Assembly: GCA_021805265.1 (NCBI GenBank)
Contig: JAJZFR010000395.1
Coordinates: 1-9,627, forward strand
Source: Acidobacteriota bacterium
GTDB taxonomy: Bacteria; Acidobacteriota; Terriglobia; Terriglobales; Acidobacteriaceae
Direction: 5' to 3'
DNA length: 9,627 nucleotides
The position numbers and the translations under genes were made by a program. Below, piece by piece: positions 1-5,564 of the stretch. Positions within the stretch are counted from its first letter, which is position 1, and each line of letters starts with the position of its first letter. The notes under the pieces were generated by a model, which did not search any database, was not told where the DNA came from, and saw only the letters and a list, made by a program, of their open reading frames with translations.

Positions 1-1
1 C

Positions 2-1126
2 ACGGCGGAGAAGCTGGAAGCGGACCGCCGGCAGCAGATTGCAGCCAAGCTGCCGCCGCGCTATCCGGGGACGTGCCGCAGCCTGAGCCATGCGCAGATC
101 GAGCAGAATCTGGCGGACGGGACGCCGTTTGTGGTGCGCATGAAGGTGCCTGCGGAAGGCTCGACGACGTTTACCGACGAGTTACGCGGGGCGATTACCT
201 TTGAGCATCGCAATGTAGATGACCAGGTACTGCTGAAGAGCGACGGCTACCCGACCTATCACCTGGCCAACGTGGTGGATGACCACCTGATGCGGATTAC
301 CGACGTGATCCGGGCCGAGGAGTGGATTTCCTCGACGCCCAAGCACGTGCTGCTCTACGACGCGTTTGGCTGGGAAAAGCCGCAGTTCTGGCACATGCCA
401 CTGCTGCGCAACCAGGACAAGTCGAAGATTTCGAAGCGGAAGAATCCGGTTTCGCTGATTTACTACCGCGAGGCGGGCTACCTGGCGCAGGCGGTGGTCA
501 ACTTTCTGGGCCTGCTGGGCGGCGGGATGCCTGCGGATTTCAATCAGGGGACGGAGAAGTTCACGCTGGATGAGATGGAGCGGAACTTCCAACTGAAGAA
601 CGTGCGCACGGGCGGCCCGGTGTTTGACCTGACCAAGCTGAAGTGGCTGAACGGGGAGTATCTGCGGTCGATGAGCCTGGATGAATTTTATGGCGCGCTG
701 CGAACGACGGTGCTCTCGGACGAGTATCTGCGGTCGATTGCGGGGCTGGTGCAGACGCGGATCGAGCTGCTGAGCCAGTTTGGCGACCTGACGGGATTTT
801 TTCTGAACGACAATACGCAGCCGGAGGTTTACCTGCCGAAGAATCGCAGCCGGGAGGAGACGCTGGAGTTTGTGGGCGAGCAGTTGACGGCTCTGGAGGG
901 GTCGGCGTGGGATCAGCCCGCGATCGAAGCCGCGCTGAAGCAACTGAGCGAGGAGAAGCAGTGGACGGTGAAGGAGAATTTCATGCTGCTGCGGGCGATT
1001 GTGACGGGGAGCACGATGAGTCCCCCGCTGATTGAAAGCATGGTGGTGTTTGGCAAGGCGCGGACACTTGACCGGCTGCGACGGTTCGTGGAGACGGAGA
1101 AGAAGCGTCCGGTGCCGAAGGGGTGA
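2..1126 (+). CDS. gltX: Glutamyl-tRNA synthetase, C-terminal three quarters (5' truncated by window edge)
   Basis: This class I aminoacyl-tRNA synthetase charges tRNA-Glu with glutamate in the cytoplasm. The reading frame is open from base 2 without a start, so 374 residues of an expected roughly 480-550 are present. The HIGH motif and first half of the Rossmann fold lie upstream of the window. Visible hallmarks are the segment beginning DGYPTYHLANVVDDHLM, the region around TPKHVLLYDAFGW, and the KMSKS-type loop read as KISKR at 425-439, followed by the all-helical anticodon-binding domain. In the zinc-binding region the remaining segment reads GTCRSLSH. The E. coli enzyme has Cys-x-His there, but here the Cys is followed by Arg-Ser, so zinc binding is doubtful. 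Organisms of this type often use a non-discriminating GluRS with GatCAB, which cannot be decided here. The gene ends 22 bp from the convergent amidohydrolase gene. The family call is very secure. Confidence 0.97.
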   Translation, partial: TAEKLEADRRQQIAAKLPPRYPGTCRSLSHAQIEQNLADGTPFVVRMKVPAEGSTTFTDELRGAITFEHRNVDDQVLLKSDGYPTYHLANVVDDHLMRITDVIRAEEWISSTPKHVLLYDAFGWEKPQFWHMPLLRNQDKSKISKRKNPVSLIYYREAGYLAQAVVNFLGLLGGGMPADFNQGTEKFTLDEMERNFQLKNVRTGGPVFDLTKLKWLNGEYLRSMSLDEFYGALRTTVLSDEYLRSIAGLVQTRIELLSQFGDLTGFFLNDNTQPEVYLPKNRSREETLEFVGEQLTALEGSAWDQPAIEAALKQLSEEKQWTVKENFMLLRAIVTGSTMSPPLIESMVVFGKARTLDRLRRFVETEKKRPVPKG

Positions 1127-1130
1127 TTTT

Positions 1131-1157
1131 CCCGCAGGCGATTTCGGGCTATTTTTT
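1131..1157 (+). terminator. Weak candidate terminator after gltX
   Basis: A CCCG (1131-1134) and CGGG (1145-1148) inverted repeat with a 10-nt loop is followed by CTA and six T residues (1152-1157). The stem is only four GC pairs, so this is weak for an intrinsic terminator. Its placement directly after the gltX stop, between convergent genes, is what makes it worth noting. The T run overlaps the last codons of the opposing gene. Confidence 0.25.
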
Positions 1158-2675
1158 GAGCAGGGATTGGCGGTCGATGAGGTTTCCGTCGAGGAGGAGC
1201 GAGTGGAACTGGCGCAGGTTCCAGACGCTTGCGGTGGGGTCGGCATCGAGCAGGAGGATGTCGGCGCGGCGTCCGGGGGCGATCTGGCCGAGTTCGTTCC
1301 AGTGGAGTTGCTCGGCGTAGTTGTTGGTGGCTGCGGCGAGGGCTTCGCGGGGGGATAGGCCGAGGCGGACGAGCATTTCCAGTTCCACGTGGAGCGAGAT
1401 GCCGGGCAGCGCGCCCATGGCGGGGGCTCCGCTCGATGCCAGATAGTGGGGATAGGACTCGAAGAGGACCTGGTTGCTGGCCCAGAGGCGCTCGGCCTGC
1501 TGATTGGCGCGCTTGTGCGCTCCCTCTTCGAGCCAGCGCTGGGTTCCGATGGGCAGCCTGTGTTCCCAGGAAAAGAGGGGATAGACCAGTTCGCCGGTCT
1601 GGCGGTCGGTGACTCCGTCGGCGAGGTGGGGATCGAGCAGGCGGGCGGCTGGCTCGAGCCAGAGATTGCGGTGATCTGGCAGGGAGAGAAAGGAAAGGCT
1701 GAAGGTGGGCATCAGCGCGGTGCGATGGTCGGCGAGAAAGCGGGCGTAGTCGTGGAGGTGAGGGTCCGTGGGCGGCAGGCGCTCAGCGTAGCCGTAAGCC
1801 GTGCGGGCTGCCGAGCCGTAGGGGTCTTCGGCGAGGGGCTGCTGGAGTTCTTCGGGGATGACGCCGATCCCATAGCGGCCCATGTGGAGCAGCGCATCGA
1901 CCCCGGCCTGGACACTGACGTGGACGGGCGTGGCGACAAACTCGCCGTAGGTGGCAAGGCCAATGGCGTGAGCGTGTTCGATGATCCACTGGGTGTTGGC
2001 CGCGGTGAGGTCGATGCCGAGCAGGAGGACGCGTGTTCCGAGGCGGGCGGTCTCGGTCAACTGGCGCGCGGTGTCCTCGGGGTTGAGTTCGGCGGGGCGA
2101 TTTCCGTTGACCTTGAGGATGCGGCTCCAGGCGGGCTGCCGGAGGAGCAGGCTGTAGTTGTCGGTCGAGCCGATGGAGTCCACCAGGTAAACGTGCGGCG
2201 AGGGGCTGGCATGGGTGTCGGCGTCGCCATAGAGGCCGCCGGAGCGAGCGACGACGGTAGTAACGCCCATGTAGAGATTGGCCAGGGCCTGGTCCTGCCC
2301 GCTCATGGAGGCGTAGCCGTCGATCAGGCCGGGGATGAGATATTTTCCGGAGCAGTCGATGACGGTAGCGCCCTTGGGGATGGGTAGCGCGACGCGCGGA
2401 CCGACGGCGGTGATGCGACCGTCGCGGATGTAGACGACGGCGTCGTGGAGGTCGTTGGCGGAGTGTCCCCAGTTGGTGACGTCGATAATGGTGCCGCCGA
2501 CGAGGACCAGTGGGGGCGCGGACAGAAGCTGGTTGTGGCCGAGGGAAGGAAGCTGGGCAGGTGCAGGCAGGCAGGCGGGCAGAACGGATAACAGGCAGGT
2601 AGCCAGTCGAAGGGCAGCGGCGGGACGACGGCCGGGTCGGTCGGGGTTGGTGCCTGGCGGCTGCACTGCGCTCAC
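1149..2675 (-). CDS. Secreted amidohydrolase-superfamily protein with degenerate metal site (probable pseudoenzyme)
   Basis: This 508-residue protein belongs to the amidohydrolase superfamily, in the imidazolonepropionase/prolidase-like branch. The N-terminal beta-sandwich segment (VLVGGTIIDV, 57-66) leads into PGLID (115-119). Near the C-terminus come PGISLHVELEMLV (424-436), SPREALAAAT (441-450) and the closing GQIAPGRRADILLLDADP (463-480). A hydrophobic stretch at about 20-36 followed by APA-Q (38-41) looks like a signal peptide, so export is likely. The metal site is degraded. The usual HxH after PGLID is Y121-A-S123, the strand-5 His position aligns with Y243, and the strand-8 Asp (normally GTD) aligns with G416 in SSG. 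Only H264 clearly survives, and I see no bridging Lys or Glu. The start is GTG at 2675, overlapping the dxs TGA as GTGA, which implies translational coupling. Family membership is fairly sure. Loss of activity is an inference, and the function is unknown. Confidence 0.85.
   Translation of the reverse strand: MSAVQPPGTNPDRPGRRPAAALRLATCLLSVLPACLPAPAQLPSLGHNQLLSAPPLVLVGGTIIDVTNWGHSANDLHDAVVYIRDGRITAVGPRVALPIPKGATVIDCSGKYLIPGLIDGYASMSGQDQALANLYMGVTTVVARSGGLYGDADTHASPSPHVYLVDSIGSTDNYSLLLRQPAWSRILKVNGNRPAELNPEDTARQLTETARLGTRVLLLGIDLTAANTQWIIEHAHAIGLATYGEFVATPVHVSVQAGVDALLHMGRYGIGVIPEELQQPLAEDPYGSAARTAYGYAERLPPTDPHLHDYARFLADHRTALMPTFSLSFLSLPDHRNLWLEPAARLLDPHLADGVTDRQTGELVYPLFSWEHRLPIGTQRWLEEGAHKRANQQAERLWASNQVLFESYPHYLASSGAPAMGALPGISLHVELEMLVRLGLSPREALAAATNNYAEQLHWNELGQIAPGRRADILLLDADPTASVWNLRQFHSLLLDGNLIDRQSLLKK
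2672..2675 (-). promoter_or_regulatory. GTGA stop-start overlap coupling dxs and the amidohydrolase-like gene
   Basis: On the minus strand the bases read GTGA. GTG (2675-2673) starts the amidohydrolase-like protein and TGA (2674-2672) stops dxs. No strong Shine-Dalgarno site precedes it, only a GGAT-like patch inside the dxs end. The downstream gene is therefore probably translated by termination-reinitiation. No other start codon apart from a GTG three codons later would preserve the signal peptide. Confidence 0.8.
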
Positions 2676-4618
2676 CCGGCGATCCGATGGCGAAGCTGCC
2701 GGTCGCGGCCCGAGCCGGAATCCACTGGCTCTGCCGGATGGGCGGCGCGATGCTCGGCGAGGAGCGGACGAAGCTGCTCGAGGGCGGCATCGACGGAGAG
2801 GCCGTGGAGTTTGCGCAGTTGATCGACCTTGCCGTGCTCGATGAACTGGTCGGGCCAGCCGATGCGGACGACGGGGACGGATAGGTTCATTTCGGCGAGA
2901 GCATCCAACACGGCGGAGCCGAAGCCGCCCATGAGGGCGTGATCCTCGAAGGTGACGAAGATGGCCGACTGCTCAGCATAGCGGCGGATGAGGTCTGTAT
3001 CGAGGGGCTTGACGAAGCGGGGATTGATGACGGCGGCGGAGAAGCCGTCTGCCTCCAGCCTCGCGCCAAGCTCGCGAGCGAGGGTGGACATGGGGCCGAG
3101 GCCAAGGATGGCCACTTCGGCCGTGCTTCCGCCGGAGAGTACCTCCGCCTTGCCGATGGGCAGGAGGGCCGGCAAGGGCTTGCGGACGACGCCCTCGACC
3201 ACGCCGCGCGGGTAGCGAATGGCGCTGGGGCCGGGCAGGGTGAGCGCGGTGCGCATCATGTCGGCCAGCTCGTCCTCGTCTTTGGGGGCCATGAGGACAA
3301 TCTCGGGGATGCCGCGCAGGTAGCTGATGTCGAAGAGGCCGTGGTGGGTGGGGCCGTCGTCGCCGGAGAGGCCGGCGCGGTCCATGCAGAAGACGACGGG
3401 CAGCTTCTGGAGACAGACATCGTGAACGATGGGATCAAAGGCGCGCTGGAGGAAGGTGGAGTAAATGGCGCAGACGGGTTTGAATCCCTGGGTGGCCATT
3501 CCGGCTGCGAAGATGACGGCGTGCTCCTCGGCGATGCCGACGTCGAAGTAGCGTTTGGGGTGATGCGGGCGGAAGAGATCGAGGGCGGTGCCGTTGGGCA
3601 TGGCGGCAGTGATGGCGACGACCTTGTCGTCGGTATTGGCCAACTGGACGAGCGTGTTGGCGAAGACTTCCGAGTAGGTGACCTGTCCGGCGGGCTTGGT
3701 TTCGCCGGTCTCGGGGTCGTAGGGTCCGAGGCCGTGGAATTTCTTCTGCTTGTCGAGGGCTGGCTGGTATCCCTTGCCCTTCTGGGTGAGGACGTGGAGC
3801 AGAACTGGTTTGTTTTCCGTCTTGAGGAACTTGAAGGTTTCAATCAGGAGCGGGATATTGTGGCCGTCGATGGGGCCGTAATAGGTGAGGCCGAACTCCT
3901 CGAACAACATGGATGGCCAGAGCAGCCCCTTGGCCGCTTCCTCGGCCTTGCGGGCGACGTTGAGGGCGGTCTTGCCGCCGAGGCGCTGGAGCAGCCGCGC
4001 GGCGGAATCGTGGAGGTGCTTGTAGTGTTCGTTGGTGACGATGCGGTGAAAGTAGCCTGCAATGGCGCCGACGTTGCGGTCAATGGACCACTCGTTGTCG
4101 TTGAGGACGACGATCATGCGTTTGGTCTGTTCGGCGATGTTGTTGAGCGCCTCGAAGGAGATGCCGTTGGTGAAGGCGGCGTCGCCGGCGACGGCGATGA
4201 CGTGGTTGTCAGCGCCGTTGAGGTCGCGGGCGACGGCCATGCCGAGAGCGGCGGAGAGCGCGGTGCCGGCGTGGCCCGCGCCATATGCGTCATGGTCGCT
4301 TTCGGTTCGCAGCATGAAGCCGTTGAGGCCGCCGGGCTGGCGGATGGTGGCGAACTGGCTGCGGCGACCGGTAAGCAGCTTGTGGATGTAGGCCTGGTGG
4401 CTGACATCCATGGTGATCTTGTCTGCGGGGGTGTTGAAGACGTAGTGCAGGGCAATGGACAGCTCGACGACGCCGAGATTCGGCCCGAGATGGCCGCCGG
4501 TTCGGGAGAGGTTCTGGATGAGGAACTCGCGTATCTCGGCGGCGAGGGCTTCCAACTGGGTCGAATTGAGACGCTTGAGATCGCGTGCCGAGTCAATGGT
4601 TTCGAGCAAACTTGCCAT
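2672..4618 (-). CDS. dxs: 1-deoxy-D-xylulose-5-phosphate synthase, divergent type
   Basis: DXS condenses pyruvate and glyceraldehyde 3-phosphate to 1-deoxy-D-xylulose 5-phosphate, the first step of the MEP isoprenoid pathway, which also feeds thiamine and pyridoxal synthesis. It is a cytosolic, thiamine-diphosphate-dependent enzyme. At 648 residues it is full length, with N-terminal ThDP, central pyrimidine-binding and C-terminal transketolase domains. By alignment with E. coli DXS the following are kept: H43, D146 and N175 of the ThDP motif, E364 in GIAEEHAV, Y386 and R392 in YSTFLQRAF, D421 and H425 in DDGPTHHG, and RYPRG at 468-472. Oddities are GDA (145-147) in place of the usual GDG, DVSHQAY in place of DVGHQAY, GHAGTA in place of GHSSTS, and a charged tail of about 30 residues. 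The ATG at 4618 is preceded by GAAGGAAG. It is the first gene of a two-gene unit. It may be a paralogue of a canonical DXS elsewhere in the genome, which cannot be seen here. Confidence 0.95.
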   Translation of the reverse strand: MASLLETIDSARDLKRLNSTQLEALAAEIREFLIQNLSRTGGHLGPNLGVVELSIALHYVFNTPADKITMDVSHQAYIHKLLTGRRSQFATIRQPGGLNGFMLRTESDHDAYGAGHAGTALSAALGMAVARDLNGADNHVIAVAGDAAFTNGISFEALNNIAEQTKRMIVVLNDNEWSIDRNVGAIAGYFHRIVTNEHYKHLHDSAARLLQRLGGKTALNVARKAEEAAKGLLWPSMLFEEFGLTYYGPIDGHNIPLLIETFKFLKTENKPVLLHVLTQKGKGYQPALDKQKKFHGLGPYDPETGETKPAGQVTYSEVFANTLVQLANTDDKVVAITAAMPNGTALDLFRPHHPKRYFDVGIAEEHAVIFAAGMATQGFKPVCAIYSTFLQRAFDPIVHDVCLQKLPVVFCMDRAGLSGDDGPTHHGLFDISYLRGIPEIVLMAPKDEDELADMMRTALTLPGPSAIRYPRGVVEGVVRKPLPALLPIGKAEVLSGGSTAEVAILGLGPMSTLARELGARLEADGFSAAVINPRFVKPLDTDLIRRYAEQSAIFVTFEDHALMGGFGSAVLDALAEMNLSVPVVRIGWPDQFIEHGKVDQLRKLHGLSVDAALEQLRPLLAEHRAAHPAEPVDSGSGRDRQLRHRIAG

Positions 4619-4622
4619 GCAG

Positions 4623-4630
4623 CTTCCTTC
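4623..4630 (-). promoter_or_regulatory. Ribosome binding site of dxs
   Basis: The minus strand reads GAAGGAAG, ending four bases before the ATG at 4618. This purine-rich Shine-Dalgarno element fixes the dxs start at that ATG. Confidence 0.75.
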
Positions 4631-4648
4631 CCCGAGGGGCCATTCGGG
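4631..4648 (-). promoter_or_regulatory. Small hairpin abutting the dxs ribosome binding site
   Basis: CCCGA (4631-4635) and TCGGG (4644-4648) form a 5-bp inverted repeat with an 8-nt loop, directly adjacent to the Shine-Dalgarno bases on the dxs transcript. It could influence initiation, but the stem is short and may be chance in GC-rich DNA. Confidence 0.3.
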
Positions 4649-4760
4649 CGCATTGTCGGGACGTGTCGCGATCCGAGGAGCACAACAACTCTACGGCGAG
4701 CATGAGCAGGTCAACGCGCGTTTGCGCCCATTGGCCTGCACCCTCGCCAGCGCCTAGAAG

Positions 4761-4769
4761 AGTATAGCA
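4761..4769 (-). promoter_or_regulatory. Candidate extended -10 promoter element for dxs
   Basis: The minus strand reads TGC-TATACT, a sigma-70 extended -10 with five of six matches to TATAAT. I see no good -35 at 16-18 bp upstream. If used, transcription would start near 4754, giving a dxs leader of roughly 135 nt. This is a motif match only, without experimental support. Confidence 0.4.
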
Positions 4770-4875
4770 AGTTGTGAATTGGCGCTTTTTGGGGGGGTGA
4801 AATCGGGTGTGGATCGAGGAGACCGGTTTTGGAGTGGTGTGACGGAGGGTTAGGATGAGTTTTGGCATCTGCGGC

Positions 4876-4882
4876 AGGAGGG
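4876..4882 (+). promoter_or_regulatory. Ribosome binding site of the DUF4440 gene
   Basis: AGGAGGG lies 10 nt before the ATG at 4893. It is a near-perfect anti-16S match and supports this start over downstream alternatives. Confidence 0.8.
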
Positions 4883-4892
4883 TTTAACAACG

Positions 4893-5480
4893 ATGAAGGC
4901 AGGGTTGAAGTTCTACCGGGCACCGAGGCTGGTATGTGGGCGATGGCGCTGCATCGTGGTTTTGCTGCTGTCCTGCTGGCTCTCGGCTGCGGCGAGTGAG
5001 GGACAGATGTTGACGCCGGGGGACGGAGCGCCGGTAGCCAATCCGCTGGGCGATACCGCGATGAAACCGGGCAAGGCGCTGCTAATGGAGCTGGACGCGC
5101 GATTTGCGCGGGCGACGCTGGCCGGCGGCGGCAAGGCATTTGTGGGCTGGCTGGCCGAGGACGCGGTTTCGCTGGCCAATGGCAAGGCAGCGGTCGAGGG
5201 TCGCGAGGCCATCGCGAAACAGGCAACCTGGACGCCGGAGCAATACCAGTTGACATGGACGCCGACCGACGCGGTGCTGAGCCAGGCGGGCGATATGGGC
5301 TACTCGTGGGGTCATTACGAGGGCCGCGGCAGAGACGCCGCCGGGAACCCGATCATGACCTCGGGCAGATACGTGAATCTATGGCGGCTGGAGCCGGATG
5401 GAAGCTGGAAAGTCATTCTTAACTCGAGCAACGAGGAGCCAGTGGGAGCGGGAGACTGTTGCCGATTGCCACCGGTGTAA
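4893..5480 (+). CDS. Exported DUF4440/SnoaL-like (NTF2 fold) protein
   Basis: This 195-residue protein has a basic N-terminus and a hydrophobic stretch (about 21-33, IVVLLLSCWLSAA) with an AAAS-type cleavage region near 35, so it is predicted to be periplasmic or secreted. The mature part begins with a flexible segment. From about residue 60 it resembles the DUF4440/SnoaL-like group: MELDARFARAT (65-75), WLAEDAVSLANGK (86-98), GREAIAKQ (103-110), a central beta stretch with GYSWGHYEG (136-144), and a C-terminal WRLEPDGSWKVILNSSNEEP (164-183). Such NTF2-like domains form small cone-shaped pockets, and members without catalytic residues are common, so I assign no reaction. Its tail carries an adjacent Cys pair (189-190) after the domain. 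It has a strong Shine-Dalgarno site, is transcribed away from dxs, and lies 84 bp before the histidine kinase on the same strand. The two could share a transcript, but no functional link is evident. Confidence 0.85.
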   Translation: MKAGLKFYRAPRLVCGRWRCIVVLLLSCWLSAAASEGQMLTPGDGAPVANPLGDTAMKPGKALLMELDARFARATLAGGGKAFVGWLAEDAVSLANGKAAVEGREAIAKQATWTPEQYQLTWTPTDAVLSQAGDMGYSWGHYEGRGRDAAGNPIMTSGRYVNLWRLEPDGSWKVILNSSNEEPVGAGDCCRLPPV

Positions 5481-5564
5481 CTTCCATTGGGTGAAAACTG
5501 ACCCATAAGTTGCAGATATGGAGTTCCGGTTTGCATGATACTTAGTGTGGACCAGTAGACTCTG

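Larger units (their letters stand above)
4619..4892. other. Divergent intergenic region between dxs and the DUF4440 gene
   Basis: This 274-bp spacer separates the dxs unit (minus) from the exported DUF4440 gene (plus). It holds the dxs Shine-Dalgarno site with an abutting hairpin, a candidate extended -10 for dxs, a T5G7 homopolymer junction (4786-4797), and the Shine-Dalgarno site of the plus-strand gene. I found no convincing -35/-10 pair for the plus-strand gene. The dxs leader does not show the conserved segments of a thiamine pyrophosphate riboswitch. Confidence 0.6.

Noticed and set aside
131..133. GTG as the start of gltX
   Set aside because: The frame is open and GluRS-like from base 2, so this codon is internal and the gene is cut by the window edge.
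182..1246. A 354-codon minus-strand frame opposite gltX
   Set aside because: It is Arg/Leu/Gln-rich with no family resemblance, and it overlaps both gltX and the end of the amidohydrolase-like gene.
1389..2387. A 332-codon plus-strand frame opposite the amidohydrolase-like gene
   Set aside because: Antisense composition (Gly/Val/Glu-rich) and no recognisable motif. The minus-strand frame carries family signatures.
2939..4705. An open frame of 588 codons on the plus strand opposite dxs
   Set aside because: Its translation is low-complexity Gly/Asp/Val/Glu, typical of antisense GC-rich DNA. The dxs frame is unambiguous.
4619..4755. Thiamine pyrophosphate riboswitch in the dxs leader
   Set aside because: I looked for the CUGAGA and ACC-type conserved segments expected of that element and did not find them.
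4786..4797. T5G7 tract as a phase-variation switch
   Set aside because: Seven G residues in a noncoding stretch, not located between recognisable -35 and -10 elements, is too short and unsupported to call.
5488..5505. TGGGT/ACCCA inverted repeat after the DUF4440 gene as a terminator
   Set aside because: Only five base pairs with an 8-nt loop and no following T run.
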